From assembly GCA_030549175.1 (NCBI GenBank), contig JAUKUA010000003.1, positions 5,518,001 to 5,582,000 on the forward strand: 64,000 nt of DNA. The letters run 5' to 3'. Source of the stretch: Lasiosphaeris hirsuta (Eukaryota > Ascomycota > Sordariomycetes > Sordariales > Lasiosphaeriaceae). Positions within the stretch are counted from its first letter, which is position 1; each line of letters begins with the position of its first letter. The position numbers and the translations under genes are program-made. Shown here one piece after another: positions 41,826-52,727 of the stretch. The notes beneath the pieces are model-generated. The model searched no databases and had not been told where the DNA came from. It was given only the letters and a program-made list of their open reading frames with translations.

Positions 41826-44024
41826 GATGATTGCGATGACTTCGTGAAGTTTCTGGAAGGTTGGAATCGGTCAGCTTCCAAGACTGGACACAACAGAGTT
41901 TGGGTCTGAGAAAGCAAGGAATTCCAAGGACTCGCTTTGGAAAGAGGATTTGATGGGCGGGTCTGAGGTTTACCGACCAACGCGTCCAAAGGTCTTGCCA
42001 GAGGCCAATCGCCCACGGTGTTTGGGTCTGGCTAGCTTGAATTGGCATCGAGGAGAAAGCGGATAGAGGTAGACGAAAGGAAGAAACCTTCGCGCTGGCT
42101 TAGCGCGTAGCTGAAGGGATAGGCCATGGGCAATGCAGATGAGACAGCAGACTGGATGTTTCTACGCGCGCAAAAAAAAAAAAAAAAAAAAAAAATTGTC
42201 TGAACTGCGGTTGGGAACGCGGGATCTGTTGCTTGGTGCTGTGGGAACGCGCCCTCAATGATGGAAAAACTTACATTTTGTTCAATTTTTATGTCTCGAG
42301 GACGTCAGAAGCGGGAATCCACGACCTGAAGAAGCGGAACTTGGTCAGCCTCACGACTCGAAGTCGAGATTGAGATGGGAGAGGAGAAGAAAATAAAAGA
42401 GGAAATGTGTTACTGAATATCGAGGGAAACGGAGCTAAAGGTGAAGAAAAGGCTATGGCAATCACTTACCTATCTTAGGTTGAAAGGTCTACCCTTTGTT
42501 GTTGTTTTTTTCGGGAGGCTTTCAGTTGGAGTTGTGGGTGGGAGAAGAAGGAGAAGGTGTTGAGCGCTGCAGGGTTTTATTGTCCCTTTGGTCATGAGAC
42601 GCAATCACGAAACCCCTTTATGCGCGTATTGAACAACACTTGCGACTTCCCTCTCTCGCTGGCCCTAGACGGACCCCCGTCTCAAAGAACTCGAGGAAGG
42701 AACATACGCGGGTCTAGGAGCATGCCACTTCCCATGGGTCAGTTCTAATACAGGAACGGCTGACGGCATCCTAGCGGGAGGTCGGTGCATGCCAGAAGCG
42801 ATGGCGATGTCATCACAAAACCTTGAACGTCTTAGCGGTCACATCACGGCCCGGGGAATCTATTTTCAGGGGCTGTTTATTGTTTACGGCTGTTGGTGGA
42901 GTGACTGGCTCAGTGTAAAAGTCTCTCAGCACGGACACTGACTTGATTGTGCCCTAGAACACCTACTTGGACGGGGCTTGTTCTAGGTTTCTTGTATAGA
43001 TGAGCATTGAGCTTTGGTTGATAAGACGGCGGTGTTGTAGTAAACTCTTTGCGTGCCAACTTAGGTACCGATATTCCGGTAGCACATGGTTGGAATGGCG
43101 AGCTCAGGAGAACCAGACGAGCATTTCAGAATCTTGGAGTCTAGTATCTCTCATACTTTGGTAATTTGGACAGCATATGCAAATATGACTTTCATGACTT
43201 CTCTAGCTTGACTTGTGGTTAAGGTAGCACCTAGCTCGTTCTTGCTGCTTGAGCTCATTCCTCGATTTCCAGGCGACTAAAGTAGGCGCAAGCTCATCTG
43301 CAGCCAGCCAATTTGACGTCAATAATATAAAAGACACGCCTGGTACAGGTTTACGAGAACATCGAAGCCATTGCGGCGTACAAGAAACTGACGCCCGAGA
43401 TCTTGGCTGAGATTGACGAGATTCTGAACAACAAGCCGCCTGTATTTATCGAGAGGTATTAGAAAACAGTACAACTCAACCTTGGGTTGTCTGTTAGCGG
43501 GACGTCGGAGCTCGCCATGTGCAATGGGAAAGGCCTTTTCGAATACCAGAAACATGCCAAAAGTGCACTTTTATATGGCAGAGAGGCCTTGTAAAATACC
43601 ATTAATATTTCCATAGATGCCCTCCTTTTTATTCTCCAGGGCCTTCCTCGTACAAATGCACTCGATTTCTTCCTTCCCTGCCATGGGCTGTTGGACGTCG
43701 AGACGAGCTTGTGACAGGCCAGATTGATTGATGTTTAACGCCCGTGTGACAGGCCAGAGTGGCAACGTTCTGGAACGATGCCCCTTTCCCCAACCCGCCA
43801 AGCCACAAACGGCAGGGGCATGGGCCGCAGCAACACGTTGATTGGCCCCCCACCAAGACTGTGCGCTGATCGCCGTGGCTGTCTTGGCTGTGTTCAGGGG
43901 ATACGCCACCGCCAAAATTAATTGCTGAAGTGCCTGGATTGCGCTTGCTACTACCTATGCCTCTTCTTCGTGTCCACGCCATCCTCTGGGTGTCTACCAA
44001 TTCCAGACCCCTCAGTATATCACC
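41826..44024. promoter_or_regulatory. Divergent region between zinc-knuckle gene and delta-4 desaturase
   Basis: The 2.2 kb hold the zinc-knuckle gene's 5' UTR and probable leader intron (donor at 42469, possible acceptor at 41854-41853), a 24 nt A run at 42172-42195, the orphan aldo/keto-reductase-like fragment at 43349-43462 and, close to 44024, the desaturase promoter. Apart from that fragment no coding sequence is recognised. Confidence 0.5.
43349..43462 (+). pseudogene. Isolated C-terminal fragment of an aldo/keto reductase-like protein
   Basis: A frame of 37 codons and TAG reads VYENIEAIAAYKKLTPEILAEID and then EILNNKPPVFIERY. This is the usual ending of Kv-beta/aldo-keto reductase proteins (ENLxAxxxxxKLTPExxxxIExILxNKP). 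It is preceded directly by GGTACAG, a good splice acceptor, as if it were the last exon of a gene. I find no upstream catalytic part (no GxxxxY or K/H catalytic motifs) in the 1.5 kb before it, so it is best explained as a relic left by deletion or rearrangement. Confidence 0.6.
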
Positions 44025-45323
44025 ATGGCTTCCACAGTGACTTCAGCGACGAGTATCTCGTCCAAGAGGAAAGCCCCGGCCGCCAATGGCGCAAACGGAA
44101 ACGGTGCAATGGCGCCCGCTGAGCGGGACGCCATCGAGACCAAATATCGCGACTTCTTCTGGACTTACACCGAAGAGCCGCACCGGACAAGACGGCTTGC
44201 CATTATAAAGGCTCACCCCGAGGTACACCCCCAGCGTCTTGGAGTCCTTGAAGTGTCTAATTGACTAACACGTCTCCCAACAGGTCACGAAGCTCTGCGG
44301 CTACGAGCCTCGAACAAAATACGTTGTCGCTGGTGTTGTATCCCTACAGATCCTCCTCGCCCATCTCCTACGGAATACCTCATTTTGGTCATGGCAGTTC
44401 TGGGCTGTTGCGTATGTCTTTGGCGCAACCTCCAACCAGAACCTCTTTCTCGCCATCCACGAGATCTCGCACAACCTTGCATTCAGGTCGCCCCTGGCGA
44501 ACAGGCTGTTTGCCATCTTTGCGAATCTGCCCATTGCCGTACCATATAGTGCCTCGTTTAGAGTACGTCCTCCGCGCCGGCATCTGTAATGTTGGAAAGA
44601 GAGGGAGACTGACCAACCGCTTAGCCATACCACCTAACCCACCACAAGTCACTCGGCGTCGATGGCCTCGACACTGACCTTCCGACCGCCTTCGAGGCCG
44701 TCTTTCTCGACTCGATCCTGGGCAAGGCCTTCTTCTGCACCTTCCAGATCTTCTTCTACGCCCTGCGACCTATGATGGTCTACCGCATCCCCATAACCTG
44801 GGTTCACCTCTTCAACGTCGCCGTCCAAGTCGCCTTCGATTATACCCTCGTCTCACTCCTCCCAACCCACTTCAGTGTCAACTCGCTGCTCTACCTCCTC
44901 CTGTCATCTTTTCTCGCCGGCTCGCTGCATCCCACTGCAGGACACTTCATCGCCGAGCACTACGTGTATGAGACCATCACACCGACGGCTCGTGACCCGA
45001 CCAACAACATCCCGGTCCCTGAGACATTCAGTTACTACGGCCCCCTCAACTTCTTTACATACAACGTCGGCCTCCACAATGAGCATCACGACTTCCCCGC
45101 CATCCCCTGGACGCGCCTCCCTGCGCTGCACGAGATGGCTAAGGAGTTCTATGCCGACCTGCCACAGCACCGCAGCTGGACTTACGTGATCTGGCAGTTC
45201 ATCTTTGACGACGCCATTGGCATGCGGTGTCGAGTCAAGAGGAAGCAGGGCGGACGTGTCGTTGGCGGCGGCTCAGCGGTGGCAAAGGTGGCCGACTGGA
45301 AAGAGGGTGAGATTGAGGCTTGA
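44025..45323 (+). CDS. des1: Sphingolipid delta(4)-desaturase (DES1/dihydroceramide desaturase)
   Basis: Exons 44025-44222, 44284-44562 and 44625-45323 give 391 residues. Three histidine boxes for the di-iron centre are present: HEISHN at about 125-130, HLTHH at 162-166 and HNEHH at 310-314. The N-terminal part has YRDFFWTYTEEPHRTRR, the lipid-desaturase N-domain typical of DES1. Hydrophobic spans cover VVAGVVSLQILLAHLL, FWAVAYVFG and SLLYLLLSSFLAGSL. The enzyme places the 4,5-trans double bond into dihydroceramide in the ER; in filamentous fungi this feeds glucosylceramide synthesis. The first about 30 residues are disordered and poorly conserved; the start ATG is in a good context (ACCATGGCT). 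Confidence 0.95.
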
Positions 45324-47091
45324 GGTTAACAACTCGAATTGAGGACGGGATCTTCGTTGCGGATTGGTGTTGTACTTAGAACTGGGAATAGCGTGCACAA
45401 AGCCAGTCTTGTATCATATACTCTTGGGATAGGGGTAGGTAAAAAGGGGACGAGGCCAGAATGCCTAGATATAGATGGCCGTTAAATGACCGCCCCTGAT
45501 ATGTTATACTGCACTACAAACCAGCTGCCTTTTATGTTCCGTGATGCAGAAAAAAAACCCCCCGAAGTCAGCAACACTCAAACTGCAAATTGCCCTATTT
45601 AATGAAAGCGCAACACAGCAAGAGTATAAATGTCAAGTCTTGCTATCAGAGCCAACCCCATGGGCTCAGAAAACGCCATGTGCGCAGGATCGGCAGCCCA
45701 CCCCGTTTCACCCAGCGCCGCGGCTCGGCCCGCCTCTCGTCACCTGCGTGCCACCGAGGGTCCCGACGCGAGTTGATTGACAGCGGGGAGCGGTCCCGGG
45801 TGGCGACACAGCCCGCCCGCTCGCTGACCTCCATTACACCTGTGCTGTGCTAGGTCTGAAGCTGACATGTCATATTTCTGCATTTTGGGGTTGGTTTGGA
45901 GGGTTTGGGTTGTTTGTGGGAGGTGGAGGGTGTTGGTATTTGAGGGAGATGGGCATCTTGCGACCAGGAAATCAGGAGAGTTTGCGGATGATGACGACTT
46001 CACTCTCTAATGTATTGTCTCTTCCAATATGTTCAACATTGTCTCGAAGTGGTATGCAATGAGGTAGGGAGAGGCATTGCCCAAATCCCAACATGGAAGC
46101 CATGCATCACACCGCCGTTCAGTCTCAGACATCAGCTTCATTGTAGGAATGGTGATTAAAAGACATTACACAGTAGTAGCTAGTACGTAGACGGATACGC
46201 CACAGGCGCTCGCTCTGGAAAGGAATATTACCACGAAAGTAAAATGCCCACTCCGCCCCATCTGGCTGTCTCGTGCCATTCTCAACGACAAGAGCCCTCA
46301 TCTAGCTCACTCTTTTCATGGCTTCCTGTATCTCTGCGGGTCCTTGTATACTACTCGCCTCAGTCCTAGCCTGGCTAGCGCCTGTCTGTTCCTTGTATAT
46401 TTATTCACGCATCTGTACCAGCCAGCCGTCCCATTCCCAATACCCAGTTTCCCTGTAACCACCACCGGACGCTCTTTTGAAATGCCTTGGCGCTTTTTGC
46501 CTGACCCGCGGCGACCAGGGGACTAATGATAAAAAAAAAAATCAAGGTATGGGGTTGTGGCTCAAAACGCCGGGCAAAAACAGGGTCATCAACGGGGCAT
46601 GTCATCTATCGGAGGCAACGAAAATTGAAAAAAAGAGAAACTGGGTATGGTGTGGTACGGTATGTGACGTCGAAGTCGCAGTCTCTTGGGTTTCTGTCTT
46701 GGGCTTCCCGGATACAGGGGAAAAAAGGCCGGTCTGTTGAATTGACAGCATGAACGAGAGGGTAATAGGAAGAAAAAAAAAAGACAAGCAACATCCCAAA
46801 TGCCAAGCTAAACCACCGATTCCAGCCCACCGAGAAGTGTGCTCAATCATAAATACCAGGAGCTTCTCTTCATAAAAGCCCCACCTGAATCATGTAGAAA
46901 TCGCTTCTTTGTGTCTTTGTTTTGTTTTCGCCATCCAAACGCCCTCCCTCCCAAAAGCAAGGTTTCCCGGGAATATTTTGCCCCATAATGCCATGCAACG
47001 CTCACAATACAGTATAACCAACTATCGTAGCTTGACGACTAAAATAACAAAAGAAATGAATTCTTGGCTGGACGCCACAGACATGCTGTGG
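45324..47091. other. Convergent intergenic region, 1.8 kb
   Basis: Between des1 (+) and the Vac7 gene (-). Contains A-rich runs (45550-45556, 46530-46540, 46774-46783) and no recognisable gene; ORF-like frames are short and overlapping. Both 3' UTRs fall here. Confidence 0.5.
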
Positions 47092-49929
47092 CTAGAAGGA
47101 TATCGAGACCCGGCCCCGCGTGTTATTTGGTTGGATTGCCGGGTCATTCGCCGCGTTGGGTTTCACCGTCGTCTTCCCAGATATCGTAGCAGTTCGTACA
47201 CGCTGGCTCAAGGGGAGTGTGTACTTGAGTACGCCCTTGAGGATCAGTTGAAACTCGTCATTCATAATGTTCTCCCAGCGTTCGGGCCCGCCGTACGTGC
47301 CGTTGCCCGGGTTTTTGAGCCGGACCTCGCCGACTGAGTAAGACAAGCCCGTGTGGAAAAAAGATCCCTCAAACGTGAGGGCGCTGTCAAAACCTGTGAT
47401 TGTGCCGAGGCGCATATTCGGTGCAGAATCCTCGGGGGGTGGATCGTCTGGGGAGTCGTCCATTACCGAAACGCCCGTATTCTGCTTTCTCCGGTCTGGC
47501 GGAGGCCCGATCTCGCCCGGATGTGTGTGGCGCCACCATTCCGAGTCGGTGCTTGCGTGGGGAGACTTTGCAAACACCTCAATATCGGCGGCATCTACAA
47601 CGACGACGACGACGTTCGGGTTGTGCGCTCTGATGGTAAGATCGAGCATCAGTTCTTGCTCGCTGGCCACAACGTGAGTCATAGAGACCAGCTGGATGTC
47701 TGTAAGCGGCTGAGATGTCGCAAACATAAATCCAATAGCACCAGAAACAACAAGCAGCAGCATGACCGTCAAAACTAGACAGCTTGCGAACCGGTTCAAG
47801 ACGGAGGGCGGTGATCGATACGATTGTGACTCCATAGACCGAAGTGAATGCATGCCTCTTCGGGTTCTACCCGACCGTGTTGACCGCATCGTTGTGCTTT
47901 GAATGAGCGGTGTCGTTTCGTCGTCGGCTCCCGTAGTGGTGTCATCAAGATCGTAACCCGCGGGCAACAAATGCGACCGCTTTCCATTCAAACTGGGGCC
48001 ACGATTGTTGAACCGCGGGCTGGGCGGTCCGGACGACTGTCTCGAGATATTGTTGCCCGCACCCATAGACGACCCAAACGGGGACTGCTCTGCAAACAGT
48101 GAGGGGTGACCGTTTCCGCCGCCGTTCCGTCCCCACCGGCCGAAGTGATGATGATGGCGGGCGGTTCCGCGAGCAGATCCGGCATTACTCCTGCCTGTGC
48201 CCTTGCCGTCATCCTCAGCGATAGCACTTTCATTAGCATTGCTGTTGTATGAGTTCACAAACTTCATGCTCTTCTTGATCGCGATTGGGGGGCCAGTGCT
48301 CTCCATCACGGCGTGGATCGAACGCATGCCGTTGCGGTCCACCTGGCTGACCATCGACGTGGCGCTTGGTGTTCTGGAGTGGAATCTGTGAGGCCGGTCG
48401 CGGCCATCTGGTGGGTTGGAATCGTACACAAACGTCTCCTCCGAATCTGACGAGTTGGCCTCCTCTACGGCACTCGCTACCTTTGCTTCAAAGATGTCGG
48501 CCTTGGATGATGCTGGACGATGTCTGGTCAGTAAAGTGTTCATCTGGTACATGGCAAAACTTTGACGTCGGCCTCCCGGCGTGCGAGGCCGGGAACTTGT
48601 AGCGTCATCACTCCGACCTTTGTATTTCTTGGGGGAAATACCCATCTCGTTTGTGGACGAGATTGATCGTGTAGTTTGATGATGCCGCCGCCTCGGTTGT
48701 AAGATATATGGATTTGAGGGCTCACCAGTGCCACTTGTCACGGCAGCCTGCTTCCGTGCTGGCTTCTTCTCCTTCTTCTTTGGTCTAATCGTTTCGGTAC
48801 TAGGTTTCTGGCGGAGGGTGCCAGCGGGGCCTTGGGTTCCTATCCCTGGCGCGAGGGCTACCTGCGGAATAGATGTGACTGTTTCCGTCTCGACCGTCAT
48901 GTTTTGTAACGAGACCTCGCCGGCCTTGCCTTTCGCCACAACCGGCTTGACGGAAGAGCTCGACTGTCTAGTTGTCAAGGCCGGTGCGCTCGTAGGGCCC
49001 GACCGCCGGCTAGCCTTGATGCTGCCACTCTCGCTCCCGCTCTCGTTCATGACCATGCCTGCCTTCCCCACCAAGCTTCTAGTTAAGGAGAAATCAAACG
49101 CATCCGACTGTGATGTCTCCGAGATGATGCTATCATTAAGCTTCTCTTCCATTGATTTTTCGGGGCCGTAGGGGGAGCCTAGGGGGCTGACTTCCTGGAC
49201 AGTCTCTAATACCGAGGAGCTTGTACCAGCACCACGAGCGGGGGTTCTCACCCCGGGTGGGAGGTATCCGTCGTCGTTATCGGTGTCGGAAGGTGGCTCA
49301 GAGGCCGAAATCGGTTGTGGTGGTGTCGCACGCTGGATGCTCAGTGCCGGTGTCTCTTGTTCGCTGCGTCGCGGAGGTGCGAGTGTCGGCTTGTTGAGAA
49401 TGGGCGGTGGTGATCGTAGCCTGGGGGAGACGGGCCACCTTGGGGACTCTCTCAGGTGTTCTTGGGTAGTTGGCGATTTTATAGGCGCATTGATGTTTGG
49501 GTCTGATGTGCCAGGAAGAAGGGTGGGAGTGGTGGAGGATGAGAGTGTCCTGGATGCTGAGGACAGGGTTGGGTTGTTTGGCCTTGCGGCTCGGGCCGGG
49601 CTGACGTCCTGCTGGCTATTTTTCCGTGACCTGGTGCCAGAATTTGTAGATGAGGCTCGGGATAGGCTTGTCCTCGAAAGTGGCCGAGTCGGGGAAGGCT
49701 CACGTGAGGCAAGGGGTGAAGGCGCAGCCGACGACGAGGTGGAGGTGCCCGAGGTTTGCGACGTCAACTTGGAGGGCCACAAGTCGGTCTTGGGCGTTAT
49801 TGTCACTGTGCTTGATGTGGATTCGCGCGAGAGGGTGGCATATGGAGTCGAAGAGGCATTACTAGGGGACCGAGAGCGAGAGCCTTCGGGGGAGCCATTC
49901 GCGGCGCCGGGTGACGGTGACTTGTCCAT
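47092..49929 (-). CDS. vac7: Vac7-like vacuolar membrane protein, PI(3,5)P2 regulator
   Basis: One exon of 945 residues. About 700 residues of Ser/Pro/Arg-rich disordered cytosolic sequence contain a conserved patch (RRQSFAMYQMNTLLTRHRPASSKADIFEAKVASAVEE is seen in parts: AMYQMNTLLTRHRP, KADIFEAKVASAVEE) and DSEETFVYDSNPP. One membrane span (SCLVLTVMLLLVVSGAIGFM, about 725-745) is followed by a lumenal LEA-like domain (VASEQELMLDLTIRAHNPN, TFEGSFFHTGLSYSVGEVRLKNPG). This layout is that of Vac7, which activates the Fab1 lipid kinase complex and so controls vacuole size and stress-induced PI(3,5)P2. The lumenal domain is the best conserved part. No introns are needed. Confidence 0.85.
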   Translation of the reverse strand: MDKSPSPGAANGSPEGSRSRSPSNASSTPYATLSRESTSSTVTITPKTDLWPSKLTSQTSGTSTSSSAAPSPLASREPSPTRPLSRTSLSRASSTNSGTRSRKNSQQDVSPARAARPNNPTLSSASRTLSSSTTPTLLPGTSDPNINAPIKSPTTQEHLRESPRWPVSPRLRSPPPILNKPTLAPPRRSEQETPALSIQRATPPQPISASEPPSDTDNDDGYLPPGVRTPARGAGTSSSVLETVQEVSPLGSPYGPEKSMEEKLNDSIISETSQSDAFDFSLTRSLVGKAGMVMNESGSESGSIKASRRSGPTSAPALTTRQSSSSVKPVVAKGKAGEVSLQNMTVETETVTSIPQVALAPGIGTQGPAGTLRQKPSTETIRPKKKEKKPARKQAAVTSGTGEPSNPYILQPRRRHHQTTRSISSTNEMGISPKKYKGRSDDATSSRPRTPGGRRQSFAMYQMNTLLTRHRPASSKADIFEAKVASAVEEANSSDSEETFVYDSNPPDGRDRPHRFHSRTPSATSMVSQVDRNGMRSIHAVMESTGPPIAIKKSMKFVNSYNSNANESAIAEDDGKGTGRSNAGSARGTARHHHHFGRWGRNGGGNGHPSLFAEQSPFGSSMGAGNNISRQSSGPPSPRFNNRGPSLNGKRSHLLPAGYDLDDTTTGADDETTPLIQSTTMRSTRSGRTRRGMHSLRSMESQSYRSPPSVLNRFASCLVLTVMLLLVVSGAIGFMFATSQPLTDIQLVSMTHVVASEQELMLDLTIRAHNPNVVVVVVDAADIEVFAKSPHASTDSEWWRHTHPGEIGPPPDRRKQNTGVSVMDDSPDDPPPEDSAPNMRLGTITGFDSALTFEGSFFHTGLSYSVGEVRLKNPGNGTYGGPERWENIMNDEFQLILKGVLKYTLPLSQRVRTATISGKTTVKPNAANDPAIQPNNTRGRVSISF

Positions 49930-51374
49930 TTTTGCAATGCAGCCGAGGAATCGGAGTCGGCGTCAGTTCGAGGAATGGAGGCTCGTCTCGGCGGCACATG
50001 CCACGGGTAGTCTTAGCTGGGAAACAGACAGCTGCGTTGCGGGACCAAGTGAATCATGATGATCAGGTCGCATGCAAGGGGATGGTGTAGACGGTGCACC
50101 CGCTGTGTTGCTAACTCTCGGCGCTTCCAATATGTGATGTAGATGTCCGCCCAACACTCGTCGCGTGCCGCTTGTCCAGCAAGATGGTCGATGCAAACAA
50201 TAGTTCGAGATACAAGTTTTGGTCACTGTCACTGGGTTGACTAGTAATGGAACAATCCCGGGCGGTTCTGCTCAGATGTGGGAGATGGGAGAGTCGGTGG
50301 CACGTTGCTGAGGGAAAGGGCTGGCCATAAAGAGGATTCGAGTGGACGAGTGCACGAGCGGACGTGTGGATGGCTGATTGATGGATGATGTCGTTGGACT
50401 GGTTAAGGTGGGTGGTCTGGACCAGAACAGGTTGGGGCCAAGCCTGCGAGTGGTACCCAAGTACTCCCAGCACAGCGAAAAGCGCTGGGCCGACAAGGCG
50501 AAGCGAGGTGGTGCGCTGGCAGCTGGCCCGCCCGCCGTTTTAGGTGCTTCTCTTCGCTTCTCGCCTCTCGGAAACAGGTCACATTCACCTTCCAGCGACA
50601 ACGCAGACATTCAACAAATCTCATCCGTAATCAGGGGCACTTAATCATCTTGTGAACCTCACAAACTGACCTGTTCCTGTTTTCCTTTTCTCGGTTCTAT
50701 AGACGACGCTGCGTCGCATTGCACAGATGTTACGATAGACGATTACTGCTCCTTCTCTTGCCATAGAACCCGCAGAAAAACTAACTGGATATTATGGGAA
50801 AATCAAAGGGCCACGACAAAGCGCCGCCAGCTATCCAGTGGGAAAGGTCAGTCTCCTAGTTTCGACTGTACATAGTAGAAAAAAACTTGGGCCCAGGAGA
50901 AAACGGCGCAGAACCTTGCCATCCTCTCGCCCCTGAGTTACAGGAGTGCTAGCAAGTACTTGCTCAAGTGGGGTGGGAACTACGAGGTACGAGATCCTCG
51001 GTAATTTTGCTGCCTTGACCGCACAAATGAGTCACCTGTTTGCCGTTTTGCTGTACCCACAGGTATCTTCTACGGCTGGTCGGTTGCTTTGCTCCTTCTC
51101 CCACTGATGACGGGCTCATTTTCTTCACCACCATTCCGGCAGCGCGGCGCTCCCAAAGTTTGTGTATTGCGCTTCAACAGCATCGACTTGGTCAGCGCAC
51201 ACCTTCGGCACTATTTAGAGTTCAGATGCTCGGGCCACGTGTGAACTTGAAATCTCTCCTTCCACACAAGAATACCAAACTTCAATTCCTCAATCATGGG
51301 AATGTTTTCTTCACGCACGTTACAGTCCATGCACAAAAACCCGCCCTGCGAAGGGAAACACCTGCAGCATCACA
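49930..51374. promoter_or_regulatory. Divergent region upstream of vac7 and the HNH_2 gene
   Basis: The 1445 bp hold the vac7 promoter, a possible small spliced gene at 50794-51107 (listed separately), and the upstream region of the HNH_2-like gene. Otherwise nothing is recognised. Confidence 0.45.
50794..51107 (+). CDS. Possible small spliced gene (46 residues), doubtful
   Basis: ATG at 50794 opens MGKSKGHDKAPPAIQWE. A GTCAGT donor at 50847 and a TTACAG acceptor at 50943 join it to SASKYLLKWGGNYE, then a GTACGA donor at 50987 and a CCCACAG acceptor lead to a third exon ending in TGA at 51107. The frame is kept throughout (exons 50794-50846, 50944-50986, 51063-51107). In another frame the third exon reads GIFYGWSVALLLLPLMTG, a membrane-like stretch, so the true join may differ or the gene may be damaged. 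Also, the sequence assigned to intron 1 reads EKTAQNLAILSPLSYRS in one frame. I do not recognise the family. It stays a low-confidence candidate. Confidence 0.25.
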
Positions 51375-52727
51375 ATGTCGTCATCAGCAGCCGGACCAAG
51401 CGGCAGCGGCCCGCCCGAGATTCCCAAACGAACATCAAGCAAGCGAGCGAGAACGGATCTCTTAAAGGAGTATCACCATCTGGGCGTCGAGTTCGAAGAA
51501 GCCAAGAAGAAAGTCCGACCGTCGACTAGCTTTGATGCTCGATATTGGACATCGGCTGCGGCTGTTTGCGAGGCATCGGCCGCGCATCTCCGTGCTGAGA
51601 CCAAACTCGCCATCCGAGACTGGGTGGACAGCGAGGAAGAACCTGCTACATCATGGTGGGCGACGACGAAGCGCGCCGCATCATCGAGCAGATCAAAGCT
51701 GCCACAATGGAAAAGTCGCTTTATACGAGACAAGCCGAGAGGATCAATCAAGGCGGTCCTATCCGACGAGCATTTCAAGCCATGTTTACGGCAAGACAAC
51801 TTGGGGTCTGCGCCGACAAGGTGGGCATGGGGCCTCGCAAAAGATCCGAGCAAGCGAAGTTTAAGGACGATCTCATCCAGTTCTATGGTGCAGCAACGAT
51901 GCGGCCCAACAAACCAAAAGCTATCAAGTCTGTACATGATACCGCGACTGGCTTAGGGCTCCCCAAGCATCAAGTTACTGCTGCCCATTTGTTTCCCTAC
52001 AAGCTCGGTCCGGATGTTTTGGTTTCGCTCTTTGGCGAGGATGTCGAAGGGGAATTGATGACGGTATACATCACCCGCCCCTTGCATGTATCATACACTA
52101 ACTTGTCATTGTTAACTCCAGGCACGAAACGGTCTGCTACTTCAATCCGTTATAGAGTCGGCTCTCGATGACGGGGCCATCGCCATCGTCCCCGGCCTAC
52201 CCGACGATCCTACCACAGAACAAGTCGCGATATGGGAACGAGACGAGCCGAAGAACTACCGATGGCGCATTATCGACGAGGATGCAGAATTGCTGGAGGC
52301 AATTATCGCCCTCAAGAGCCAGGGAGCATCCGAAGACATGACCATTCGCGATTTGGACGGCCGGAGACTGTCCTTCAAGAACGACAACCGTCCACGAGCA
52401 AGATACCTGTACTTCCTCTTCGTTGTTGCCCAACTGAAGATGGCATGGCGACACGAATACTGGGCAGATCCCGCAAAAAAGCTGAAACCGCAGCTTGGAG
52501 AGGGCTTCTGGGTCACTCGAGGCCGATATCTCAACCGCGCACTTCTTCTCGCCCTTGCCGAGGAAATCGGCCATAATACATCGTTCCCAGAGAACATGCC
52601 ACCTTGCCCCGGAACCGATGATGCCAGCAAAGATGAGGAGGATGCTGGGGAGACTGGACTTGTCGTCATTGCGAAGATTATTGCCGCTCAGAAACGTGGG
52701 GATGAAGAAGAGGACGAGGAAGAGTGA
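51375..52727 (+). pseudogene. HNH_2-family fungal protein gene with apparent frameshift
   Basis: Two parts of one protein lie in different frames. The first, from ATG 51375, reads MSSSAAGPSGSGPPEIPKR and DLLKEYHHLGVEFEEAKKK, up to ETKLAIRDWVDSEEE. The second frame continues as VGDDEARRIIEQIKAATMEK, then SLYTRQAERINQGGPIRRAF, HQVTAAHLFPYKLGPDVL and, after an intron at 52064-52121, ARNGLLLQSVIESALDDG and IAIVPGLPDDPTTEQVAIWE. Order and spacing match fungal proteins with the HNH_2 domain: the AAHLFPYK and NGLLL elements form the betabetaalpha-metal nuclease core, although the domain's first metal-binding residues are hard to place. The frames meet near 51620-51655 with no room for an intron, so one base seems lost. 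If intact, translation could restart at ATG 51653 for 338 residues. Role unknown. Confidence 0.65.
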
